From Oscillospiraceae bacterium (GTDB lineage: Bacteria; Bacillota; Clostridia; Oscillospirales; Oscillospiraceae), in contig JAFWDQ010000015.1 of assembly GCA_017516065.1 (NCBI GenBank), positions 164,307 to 228,306 on the forward strand: DNA of 64,000 bases, written 5' to 3'. The stretch's first letter is position 1, and each line of letters opens with the position of its first letter. A program made the position numbers and the translations under genes. Under the pieces are notes generated by a model that saw only the letters and a list, made by a program, of their open reading frames with translations, did not search any database and was not told the DNA's origin. Shown here one piece after another: positions 8,221 through 15,261 of the stretch.

Positions 8221-9399
8221 ATGAAGAATTTCAATTACTATGCCCCTACGCGGGTGGTCTTCGGCATCGGCGCGGAGACGCAGACCGGCGCCCTGATCCG
8301 TGCCCAGGGCGGGACGCGCGTCCTGGTCCACTACGGCACCCATTTTGCCCAGGAGAGCGGACTGCTGGACCGGGTCTGCGCCTCGCTGCGGGAAGCAGAG
8401 CTGCCCTATGTTCTGCTGGGCGGCGTCGTGCCCAATCCCCGGGTATCCCTGATCCGGGAGGGCATCGAGCTGTGCCGCCGGGAGAACGTGGATTTTCTGC
8501 TGGCCGTGGGCGGCGGCAGCGTCATTGACGCTGCCAAGGCCATCGGCTACGGCCTGTGCTATGACGGAGACGTGTGGGATATCTACGCAAAAAAGGCGGT
8601 GCCGACGGCCTGCGCGCCGGTGGGCGCCGTGGTGACCTTCTCCGCCGCCGGCAGCGAGATGAGCGATTCCTCCGTCATCACCAACGAGGACGGCTGGCTC
8701 AAGCGGGGCTGCAACAACGACCTGTGCCGCTGCCGCTTCGCGGTGCTGAACCCGGAGCTGACGGTCAGCCTGTCACCCTGGCAGACGGCCTGCGGCTGCA
8801 CGGACATCCTCATGCACACCATGGAACGGTATTTCACCACGGAGCCGGACACGGAGCTGACGGATGCCATTGCAGAGTCCCTGCTGCGCACGGTGATCCG
8901 AAACGCCAGAGCGGTGATGAAGGATCCCGGGGACCTCAACGCCCGCAGCCAGATCATGTGGGCGGGCAGTCTGTCCCACAATGGGCTCACCGGCTGCGGC
9001 ACCGTGGGAGACTGGGCCTGCCATCAGCTGGAGCATGAGATCAGCGGCATGTTCGACGTGGACCACGGTGCGGGCCTGGCCGCCATCTGGGCCAGCTGGG
9101 CCCGGTACGTCTATCAGGAGAAGCCGGAGCGCTTCGCCCAGTTCGCCACCCGGGTCATGGGCCTGAACCCCAAGGGCCAGACTGCGGAGTGGACGGCGCT
9201 GGCGGGCATCCGGGCCTTTGAAGCGTTCCTGACGGAGATCGGGATGCCCATCTCCATCGGCGGTCTGGGCGTCGCGGTGACGGACAAAAACATCGAGGAA
9301 ATGGCCTGGAAATGCAGCTTTGAAAACACGCGGACCATCGGAAACTTCCGCAGGCTGGAGCTGGAGGATATCCGCCGCATCTATCTGGCCGCAAGATAA
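8221..9399 (+). CDS. Iron-containing alcohol dehydrogenase
   Basis: A 392-residue group III alcohol dehydrogenase resembling the NADPH-dependent butanol dehydrogenase/YqhD branch, which reduces aldehydes to alcohols. GGGS at 97-100 binds the nucleotide; the iron ligands are Asp195, His199, His268 and His282, all present. Length is normal. Unlike the transketolase-like genes before it, this enzyme appears intact. It is 29 bases downstream of them and 50 bases upstream of the E1-like gene with no terminator visible, so all seven genes may be transcribed together. AGGAG lies 8 bases before the ATG. Confidence 0.92.
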   Translation: MKNFNYYAPTRVVFGIGAETQTGALIRAQGGTRVLVHYGTHFAQESGLLDRVCASLREAELPYVLLGGVVPNPRVSLIREGIELCRRENVDFLLAVGGGSVIDAAKAIGYGLCYDGDVWDIYAKKAVPTACAPVGAVVTFSAAGSEMSDSSVITNEDGWLKRGCNNDLCRCRFAVLNPELTVSLSPWQTACGCTDILMHTMERYFTTEPDTELTDAIAESLLRTVIRNARAVMKDPGDLNARSQIMWAGSLSHNGLTGCGTVGDWACHQLEHEISGMFDVDHGAGLAAIWASWARYVYQEKPERFAQFATRVMGLNPKGQTAEWTALAGIRAFEAFLTEIGMPISIGGLGVAVTDKNIEEMAWKCSFENTRTIGNFRRLELEDIRRIYLAAR

Positions 9400-9449
9400 A
9401 AGAGACCGGTGCCCGGGCATTTGACCGGAATAGGGAGGAGGAGACCGAT

Positions 9450-10676
9450 ATGAAGCACGACAGCGGAATCGTGGAATACGTCCCTGAGAAGATGACCGGT
9501 ACGCTGGAGAAGATCTATGACATGAAGATCTTCATCGCCGGCGTAGGCGCCGTAGGCAGTCATATTGCCGAGGCGCTGTACCAGCACGGCGTCGGGATCC
9601 GGAAGGGGAATCTGTATCTCAACGACTACGACCATGTGGACAACAGCAACTATACGAAGCAGAGCGGCGTCTACAAGGCAGCGGATCTGAGCAAATCCAA
9701 GGCTCAGGCGCTGGCGGACAACATCAACGAGGTGGTAGGCCGGGAGGACTACTGCGTGCCCATGAATATGGACATCTGCGATCTGGGCACGGAGTATTTT
9801 GCCGACTTTGACGCGGTATTCATCGCGGTGGACAACTTCAAGGCCCGGATGCACATCAACAAGGTCCTCAAGCACTGCAGCCGTATCCCCATGGTCTTCA
9901 CCACCGGCACAGGCTCCAACAAGGCCGAGAGCATCTGCCTGGACATGAAGAAGCTGTGCACCCGCTGCCTGTGGTCGGAGAAGTGGCTGGCAGGGGAGAA
10001 GGTGCCCACCGGCTGCCGGTTCGCCTACGAGACCCAGATCAAGGCCGGGACCACTCCCACCTCCAAGATGCTCAGTGCCTTTGCCGGCCTGCTGGCCTTC
10101 GCCCAGTTCAACGCCTGGGTGGAGGGCCATGAGGAAGTCCTCAACAAGCGCAAGGAGATCGTCATCACCGACGACGGCGTGGAGTGCCACACCTCCAGGC
10201 CCATCCGCAAGCCCGGCTGCCCGGACTGCGACCTGGGCCCCGCCGAGGAGCTGAAGGCCCTGCCCGGCTCCGTATACACCATGACCCTGCGGGACCTGTT
10301 TACCCTGCTGCGCAAGGAACTGGGCCCCGATCAGGAGTTCCAGATCCCCACGGACAGCGGCGGTTTCCTGCTGGAGGATTTCTGCCCCGTCTGCGGCCGG
10401 CAGAAGAAGGTCCTCAAGCCCGCCCGCCGTGTCAAGCAGGAGTCCCTGATCTGCGAGGAGTGCCGGGGCAGGCGCCGGAAGACGGATCTGCCCAATCCGA
10501 TAGCGATCACCGAATTCACCATGGAGTGCCCCGACGAGGTGCTGGACATGCGCCTGTTCGACCTGGGCTTCCGGGTGAAGGGCTACGTGGTGGCCGAAAG
10601 CATCATCGACCTGTGGTCCGACGACGACGAGGAGATCAGGCACTGGTTCTTCTATCTGGACGAGAACAGGAACTGA
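9450..10676 (+). CDS. E1-like ubiquitin-activating enzyme (ThiF fold)
   Basis: A 408-residue protein of the E1/ThiF/MoeB fold, which adenylates the C-terminus of a ubiquitin-like protein. The nucleotide motif GVGAVGSH is at 31-38, the VDNSNYTKQ segment (E1 consensus VExSNLxRQ) at 63-71, and the adenylation Asp in AVDN at 126-129. Structural zinc pairs lie at Cys170/Cys173 and Cys257/Cys260. An unusual C-terminal region has a second CxxC...CxxC zinc ribbon (Cys312/315, Cys335/338) and an acidic end. It heads a tight cassette of E1, E2, JAMM and ubiquitin-like genes. GGGAGGAGGAG precedes the ATG. Family resemblance is to the E1 proteins of bacterial BilD-type systems, inferred from context. Confidence 0.88.
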   Translation: MKHDSGIVEYVPEKMTGTLEKIYDMKIFIAGVGAVGSHIAEALYQHGVGIRKGNLYLNDYDHVDNSNYTKQSGVYKAADLSKSKAQALADNINEVVGREDYCVPMNMDICDLGTEYFADFDAVFIAVDNFKARMHINKVLKHCSRIPMVFTTGTGSNKAESICLDMKKLCTRCLWSEKWLAGEKVPTGCRFAYETQIKAGTTPTSKMLSAFAGLLAFAQFNAWVEGHEEVLNKRKEIVITDDGVECHTSRPIRKPGCPDCDLGPAEELKALPGSVYTMTLRDLFTLLRKELGPDQEFQIPTDSGGFLLEDFCPVCGRQKKVLKPARRVKQESLICEECRGRRRKTDLPNPIAITEFTMECPDEVLDMRLFDLGFRVKGYVVAESIIDLWSDDDEEIRHWFFYLDENRN

Positions 10677-10733
10677 GTATTCCAGCGCCCGGCCGAGAGG
10701 GCGTGATCCATCAGTAAAGAGGGGAAGTAGTAC

Positions 10734-11261
10734 ATGACTGATCGAGAAGCAGAGGTCCGATGGCTCAAGCAGAGTCTGCAGGAGGTGCGGCAGAAGCTGG
10801 CGCCCTGCAGTGCGTATATCAAACTGGAGCGGCTGAGCAACACCAGCCTTCACATCACGCTGGACGGAGAGGCGTTCTACGCGGCCACCGGCTGCCGGCG
10901 CAAGGGCCCCTTTACCTACGTGGACAACGGCACCAACACGCCGTCCCCGGCGGAAAAGAACGGATTCCGTCTCAGCTTCGCCATCCGGCCCTTCACCATC
11001 GTCTTCGATGAGCGGCCGGCCCATCCCAACGTCTACGACGTATCCAAGCGCATGTGCACCGGGTATCAGACCTCCACCACGTCCATGCTGACGCTTGTGG
11101 GCAAGGCCATGCGGGTGATCCTCTTCGATCCCGGCATCGTGAACACCCACAGCGCAGCCTGCGGCAAGGAGTTCACCTGGTACCGCACCATGCGGGATCA
11201 GGGCAAGTTTCCCTGCGTGAATCTGGCCGCTTTCTTCTCCGGGGAATATCACGAAGACTAA
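10734..11261 (+). CDS. E2-like ubiquitin-conjugating enzyme
   Basis: A 175-residue UBC-fold protein. The diagnostic E2 arrangement is present: HPN at 97-99, followed nine residues later by Cys108 (HPNVYDVSKRMC), matching the HPN motif and catalytic cysteine of E2 enzymes. The downstream helix region (TSTTSMLTLVGKAMRVIL) corresponds to the helix after the active site. The role expected is to accept the modifier from the E1-like protein as a thioester and pass it to a target. It is 57 bases downstream of the E1 gene and 19 bases upstream of the JAMM gene. GAGGGGAAG lies upstream of the ATG. The protein lacks strong similarity elsewhere, so the call rests on these motifs plus context. Confidence 0.8.
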   Translation: MTDREAEVRWLKQSLQEVRQKLAPCSAYIKLERLSNTSLHITLDGEAFYAATGCRRKGPFTYVDNGTNTPSPAEKNGFRLSFAIRPFTIVFDERPAHPNVYDVSKRMCTGYQTSTTSMLTLVGKAMRVILFDPGIVNTHSAACGKEFTWYRTMRDQGKFPCVNLAAFFSGEYHED

Positions 11262-11280
11262 CCGAAAGGAGCCGTATATC

Positions 11281-11952
11281 ATGCCACGAGTCGTGTCCGT
11301 ATCCAGACCTGAGGTCCACACCATCACCATGGACGAGGTCATTGCCCTGTGCGGCGGCAAGTCCGAGGTGTTTGCCGACCCGAAGGACGCCCCCGGCGCC
11401 GTGATCTTCACCCCGGAGGGCAGGGGCGACCTGTTCCAGTTCATCCACTGGGGCGAGTATCATCCCAACAATCTCAAGGAGCAGCAGTGCATTCCCGTTG
11501 GTTACAACTGCTTTGACCCGGTGCGGAACATCCCCTTCATCGTGGTCACCGCCACGCTGCACCTGTACTGCGTCAGGCGCTCCCGTGCCAACTCCGCCCT
11601 GGGCGATCCCCACCATCAGGCCATGGTGGAGCAGCAGATCACCGATGAGATCGCCTGCATGAACAGCATCGCCGCCCCTGAGGGCCGCGAGGTGGGGCTC
11701 CGGGGCAACGATCAGATCGCCCCGATCTTCCGGAAGCTGGGGAAGCTGTCCATGGTAGGCAAGATCCACACGCACCCGCAGATGGACGTGTTCCTCTCCG
11801 GTACGGACAAGCTGGGCCACGTCAACGGCGCCGATTTCTGGGTCAGCATGGTGGCCAATCCCCAGTATAAAAAGCTCTCCGCCTTCGGCGGCAAGGCCGC
11901 CAGGGCCTGCACGATCCTGTTCTGCGACCGGGCGGAGGAGACAGAAGAATAA
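11281..11952 (+). CDS. JAMM/MPN metallopeptidase (deubiquitinase-like)
   Basis: A 223-residue protein with an exact JAMM zinc motif, H-x-H-x7-S-x2-D, at His163, His165, Ser173 and Asp176. It continues into LGHVNGADFWVSMVANP, a pattern known from JAB-domain proteins of bacterial ubiquitin-like systems. An upstream Glu, probably Glu117 or Glu123, would be the general base. Residues 1-85 precede the core domain and I do not recognise them. The expected role is to mature the ubiquitin-like precursor, remove it from targets, or both. It starts 19 bases after the E2 gene with GAAAGGAG upstream. Confidence 0.9.
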   Translation: MPRVVSVSRPEVHTITMDEVIALCGGKSEVFADPKDAPGAVIFTPEGRGDLFQFIHWGEYHPNNLKEQQCIPVGYNCFDPVRNIPFIVVTATLHLYCVRRSRANSALGDPHHQAMVEQQITDEIACMNSIAAPEGREVGLRGNDQIAPIFRKLGKLSMVGKIHTHPQMDVFLSGTDKLGHVNGADFWVSMVANPQYKKLSAFGGKAARACTILFCDRAEETEE

Positions 11953-11979
11953 ACAAAAAGTTGAGAGGAGAATACGATC

Positions 11980-12249
11980 ATGAGCGACGCTTATTTCACC
12001 ATTGAGGTCTCCTGCATGCAGGGCGCCGGCACTGTGACCATGGACATCACGGAAGAGGATACCCCGGAGGGCATCCTGGAGGCCGCCATCGAGGCTCTGG
12101 GCCTGCAGGAGCTGGTGGACTCCGGCAAGTTCTATCCCGTGTTCACCAACGACCGGGAGGAGACCCGTCCCGTGGACGAGTATCCCATCGGCGATTTCGT
12201 CCGTCCCGGCGAGCGCCTGCGTCTGAACGCCTTCGGCGACGTGGCGTAA
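11980..12249 (+). CDS. Ubiquitin-like modifier protein (beta-grasp), 89 aa
   Basis: A small acidic protein with the length and alternation of a beta-grasp fold: two N-terminal strands (FTIEVSCM, GTVTMDI), a helix (PEGILEAAIEALGLQELV), then later strands ending ERLRLNAF. The C-terminus is GDVA, so Gly86 is followed by three residues. There is no di-glycine end. Cleavage after Gly86 by the neighbouring JAMM peptidase would expose a glycine for adenylation. It is the last gene of the cassette, 27 bases after the JAMM gene, with GAGAGGAG upstream and a strong terminator right after. The modifier role is inferred from size, predicted strand order and position. Confidence 0.75.
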   Translation: MSDAYFTIEVSCMQGAGTVTMDITEEDTPEGILEAAIEALGLQELVDSGKFYPVFTNDREETRPVDEYPIGDFVRPGERLRLNAFGDVA

Positions 12250-12257
12250 GAAAGTAC

Positions 12258-12288
12258 AAAAAGACCTGCCCGCAGGCAGGTCTTTTTT
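12258..12288 (+). terminator. Terminator ending the ubiquitin-like operon
   Basis: A perfect 13-bp stem (12258-12270 with 12275-12287) with a T-run. The same hairpin recurs at 12469-12498. Confidence 0.9.
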
Positions 12289-12290
12289 CA

Positions 12291-12468
12291 ATCGTCGACA
12301 AAGGCAAAGCCTTTGCCGACGAGAGAGCTTGCGGCCCGCTGCAGCGCACGCAACGCGCACGCTTGCGGGCCGAGAGGTGTTTTTTCCGTGATACATGCTC
12401 CCGGAAAAAACGGATTTCACTCTATTCGCGCCTGCGGGCGCGAACTCTGCGAGACTTTGTCTATAGAC
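12291..12468. repeat. Structured multi-hairpin repeat, copy A
   Basis: A non-coding stretch of four consecutive hairpins: an imperfect one near 12295-12321, an 8-bp stem 12332-12339 with 12365-12372, a 9-bp stem 12380-12388 with 12402-12410, and an 8-bp stem 12425-12432 with 12437-12444. It ends with CTCTGCGAGACTTTG. Copy B at 21893-22085 (opposite orientation) shares the arrangement, the central hairpin sequence and the end box. The open frames crossing it have no ribosome-binding site and contain the hairpins, so I treat it as non-coding. Confidence 0.75.
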
Positions 12469-12498
12469 AAAAAGACCTGCCCGCAGGCAGGTCTTTTT
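12469..12498. terminator. Second copy of the same terminator, bidirectional
   Basis: Same 13-bp stem and loop as at 12258-12288, here also placed to end the minus-strand radical SAM gene (T-run on both sides). Confidence 0.85.
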
Positions 12499-12515
12499 TA
12501 TATCCTTTTTGCGTT

Positions 12516-13403
12516 TCACAGCCCCCGCATCCAGTCGGGCCGGAGCCGCTGGCCGCCTGCCAGAGCGCTGTCCAGCCGGGCGATCATGGCGGCCCTGTCC
12601 CGGTTGAGGGTCCCGCCCAGAGGCAGGTAGTTGGAGGCGTGATTGGACCGGAAGATACAGCCGTCGCAGTCGGTGTGCTCCAGCATCAGCTTCGTCTCCC
12701 GGAACACGCCGTCGGTGGGGTCCAGAGGATGAAACTCGCCCCGGCGGTACCGGGCGCCCAGAGGCGTCTGGGGCTCGATGATCAGGGTCAGCAGACCGAT
12801 ATAGTCCGGCTTCATGGCGGTGAAGGCCCGGCCGGTCTCCACGGCGTGCTCCTCCCACAGCTCCTGTCCGCCGAGGCCGGAGATGGCTGTGACGGACAGC
12901 TTCATCCCGGCGGCCTTCGCCTTGTGTCCCGCCTCGATGATCTGGGCGGCGGTGGCGTTCTTGCACATATCCTCCAGCACCGTGTCGCTGCCGGACTCCA
13001 GCCCCATATAGACCATAGCCAATCCCAGCTGACGCAGTTGCGTCAGCTCCTCCGGAGTCTTCAGCAGAAGACTGCGGGGGGAGGCGTAGGTACTCACCCG
13101 GGTGCACTCCGGGAACTGCTCTCTGATGCAGTCCAGCAGGGCGATCCAGTCCTCCGTGGGCCGGATCAGGGCGTCGCCGTCGGCGAAGAAGATCCGTTCC
13201 ACCCGGGTGTAGAAGGCCCGGGCCCGGAACAGATCCTCCAAAACCTCCTCCAGCGGCCGAAGCCGAAAGACCTTCTCCCGGAACGCGCCGCAGAAGTGGC
13301 AGGTGTTGTTGCTGCACCCGATGGTGGACTGGATGATCAGGCTGTAGGCCTCGCTGGGCGGCCGGAAGATGGCGCCCTCATATCGAACAACGTCAGTATA
13401 CAT
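12516..13403 (-). CDS. Radical SAM protein of the HemN/Elp3-like group
   Basis: A 295-residue radical SAM enzyme. The cluster motif is GCSNNTCHFCG, that is C-x4-C-x2-C near residue 30, as in a widespread but uncharacterised bacterial family that starts with a YEG-x-IFRPPSEAYS pattern. VYMGLESGSD near 145 fits the SAM-binding strand. The C-terminal half has two cysteines in HTDCDGC. ATG 13403 is preferred to a TTG two codons earlier because it fits the family start. The substrate is unknown. Confidence 0.85.
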   Translation of the reverse strand: MYTDVVRYEGAIFRPPSEAYSLIIQSTIGCSNNTCHFCGAFREKVFRLRPLEEVLEDLFRARAFYTRVERIFFADGDALIRPTEDWIALLDCIREQFPECTRVSTYASPRSLLLKTPEELTQLRQLGLAMVYMGLESGSDTVLEDMCKNATAAQIIEAGHKAKAAGMKLSVTAISGLGGQELWEEHAVETGRAFTAMKPDYIGLLTLIIEPQTPLGARYRRGEFHPLDPTDGVFRETKLMLEHTDCDGCIFRSNHASNYLPLGGTLNRDRAAMIARLDSALAGGQRLRPDWMRGL

Positions 13404-13472
13404 AGGCAAAACCGTCCTGTCGAATCGTTTTCTTGATTATAGCGGCTTTCCCGCCGGAAAGCAAGGGGATCA

Positions 13473-13501
13473 TTGACTTTCCCCCACCGGGATGATAGAC
13501 T
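13473..13501 (+). promoter_or_regulatory. Promoter for the basic/acidic membrane protein gene
   Basis: TTGACT (13473-13478), 17-bp spacer, TAGACT (13496-13501), 31 bases upstream of the ATG. Confidence 0.6.
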
Positions 13502-13531
13502 GATCTCATCCTGCGGAAAGGAGGGGGCGTC

Positions 13532-14167
13532 ATGGATCTGTTCACCCTGTGGCGTGATACGGGCGTGCTTTCCGGCTCGCTGGCGCCCAAGCTGATTTTA
13601 CTGATCGGCGTGATCGTGATCATCCTGCTGGCGGTAGGCATTGTATTGCTGGGCCGGCGTCAGCTGCCCTCTCCCGAGGCGATGGAGCGGGAAAAGGCCC
13701 GTTCCGCAAAGAAAAAACGAAAGCCCCGGAGAAAACCGAATGCAGTGAAAAGGACGCCGTCCGCGCCGCCGCGAAAGACCGGTGCCAAGCCCGCCGGGCC
13801 GACTGCGGGGCAGAAGGGGAAGCGGCCGCCGGAGAAAAAGCTGGCCTCCGCCGCCGGAAAGACCCCTGCCGTAAAACGGAAAAAGCCTGCCGGTCCGGCA
13901 GGAAAAAAACCGGAGCCCCGGGAAAGAGAGAAGGACATGTTCCCCGGTACGGCCCGGGAGGTACGCAGCAGCATGCCCCATGGCCTCCTGTCCTTCGGCC
14001 ACCTCCTCCACGATGAGGACAAATGGGAAGACGAGGAGTGGGAAGCGGAGGAAGAGGAACGCCGCCGGGCGGAGGAGAGCGGCGATCCTGAGCCCGAGCC
14101 CCGGGACGGGGAGGACCGGGACAGCTTTGCTCCGCAGGCTTCCTCAGATTCAGATCAGCCGCGATAG
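13532..14167 (+). CDS. Hypothetical membrane-anchored protein with basic and acidic low-complexity tails
   Basis: A 211-residue protein with one membrane segment near residues 19-41, then a Lys/Arg/Pro/Ala-rich region (about 55-135) and an acidic Glu/Asp/Arg-rich C-terminus. The basic part would lie inside the cell next to nucleic acid or phospholipid heads if the N-terminus is outside. Proteins of this composition vary quickly and I cannot give a function. AAAGGAGGGGG precedes the ATG, and promoter and terminator frame it as a single gene. Confidence 0.7.
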   Translation: MDLFTLWRDTGVLSGSLAPKLILLIGVIVIILLAVGIVLLGRRQLPSPEAMEREKARSAKKKRKPRRKPNAVKRTPSAPPRKTGAKPAGPTAGQKGKRPPEKKLASAAGKTPAVKRKKPAGPAGKKPEPREREKDMFPGTAREVRSSMPHGLLSFGHLLHDEDKWEDEEWEAEEEERRRAEESGDPEPEPRDGEDRDSFAPQASSDSDQPR

Positions 14168-14205
14168 GTTTACATAAAACTTAAATCGAATATGAAAACA
14201 GCAAA

Positions 14206-14240
14206 AAGAACGCCATGACCGAAACGGTCATGGCGTTCTT
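14206..14240. terminator. Bidirectional terminator
   Basis: A perfect 15-bp stem (14206-14220 with 14226-14240) between two convergent genes; A-rich left flank, and TTCTT at the end of the right arm. Confidence 0.8.
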
Positions 14241-14253
14241 CGCCGTTGAGGCG

Positions 14254-15261
14254 TCAGCCGGGGGGCTGGACCGACACGCGGATATGGTCCAGGATATCCT
14301 CCGCCTCCTGGATGCCGATCCCGATGCCGTAGCAAAAATATGTCTCGTTCGGTGTGACACACTCCGCCCACAGGCGGTCGCCGTAGGTTTTGAGCACGAA
14401 TTCTCGCCCGTCCGCCGCGGTAAAGCATGCCACGTTGTCATAATTGTCCCGGATCACGAAGTCCGTACCCCAGTCGATGGCGTTGGCCTCGTAGCTGTAC
14501 TCCATCTGGAAATACCGGTCGCTTCCATCAAACCAGCAGAGCGCTCCCGATATGCCCAGAAGCCGGCCTGCCTCGTCTTTGACGATCTCAAGCCGATCGC
14601 CGAAGGGGATCAGCGCCAGGCCGGTATCCGCCAGATCGGCGGCAAAGATGACGCTGTCCGGGTCCGCGCCGTTGAGGGATTCCAGCGTTTCGGCGACGTA
14701 CTGTGCCTTGTACCATCCGTCGGAAGTGACGGCGTGCCGCTTCCACAGGGGACCCTCCGAGCAGTCGAAGCCCGCAAAGGTCCAGTACTGCTCCTGTCGG
14801 ATCCCAAGCAGCTGAGTATTTACGGTTATATTGTCCTGCCAGTGATCTGCCGAATAGGTCGCGGATTTGAGAAAACTCTCCAGGGGGGCCTGTTCCGGGT
14901 TGGGGGCACTGTAGGAATATGACGGGTGCTCCCTGCGATCGATTTGTGTTTCCGCCATATCGGCGGCGATGGACTCCATTTCCTCCGCGTTCTGCACGAT
15001 GATCTCGGATCCGAAACGGGAGATAAGGTAGGTGCCGCCCGCCGCGCCGATCAGCGCGACGACGAGGATCGCCGCGATCAGAATTGCGCCGTATGCCGGG
15101 CGGGCTTTTTTTCTCTGTGCTGTCTCACCCTGTGAGACGGAGACGTTGATTTTTTTCATTGTCAGCTCCTTGATCCGGGCGGGCTCGAACAGATCGTTCC
15201 GCTCCCTGATGACGGCTATTTCATCGCCGCAGTCAAAGAGCTCAGAAATCTTCATCTTCAA
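14254..15261 (-). CDS. Probable anti-sigma factor, single-pass membrane protein
   Basis: A 335-residue protein with a cytoplasmic N-terminal part of about 55 residues, one membrane segment near 56-82, and a large extracytoplasmic domain without a motif I recognise. It overlaps the 3' end of the ECF sigma gene by 20 bases, the normal arrangement for a sigma factor and its membrane-bound antagonist. The ATG lies inside the end of the sigma gene. Its role as antagonist is inferred from topology and coupling, not from a recognised zinc-finger motif, which is missing. Confidence 0.65.
   Translation of the reverse strand: MKMKISELFDCGDEIAVIRERNDLFEPARIKELTMKKINVSVSQGETAQRKKARPAYGAILIAAILVVALIGAAGGTYLISRFGSEIIVQNAEEMESIAADMAETQIDRREHPSYSYSAPNPEQAPLESFLKSATYSADHWQDNITVNTQLLGIRQEQYWTFAGFDCSEGPLWKRHAVTSDGWYKAQYVAETLESLNGADPDSVIFAADLADTGLALIPFGDRLEIVKDEAGRLLGISGALCWFDGSDRYFQMEYSYEANAIDWGTDFVIRDNYDNVACFTAADGREFVLKTYGDRLWAECVTPNETYFCYGIGIGIQEAEDILDHIRVSVQPPG

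Noticed and set aside
9400..9449. Separate promoter or terminator between the alcohol dehydrogenase and E1-like genes.
   Set aside because: GC-rich 50 bases without a -10 box, inverted repeat or T-run; only a ribosome-binding site is seen.
9450..12249. PRTRC plasmid cassette, which also has ThiF, E2-like, JAB and Ubl genes.
   Set aside because: No ParB-like or other PRTRC partner genes lie nearby and the modifier and E1 do not show obvious PRTRC features; a profile search would settle it.
12291..12498. CRISPR array near the ubiquitin-like cassette.
   Set aside because: The repeated units are palindromic terminators and hairpins, not regularly spaced repeats with unique spacers.
12363..13436. 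Plus-strand frame of 357 codons starting in repeat copy A.
   Set aside because: It crosses the hairpins and the terminator and then runs antisense to the radical SAM gene.
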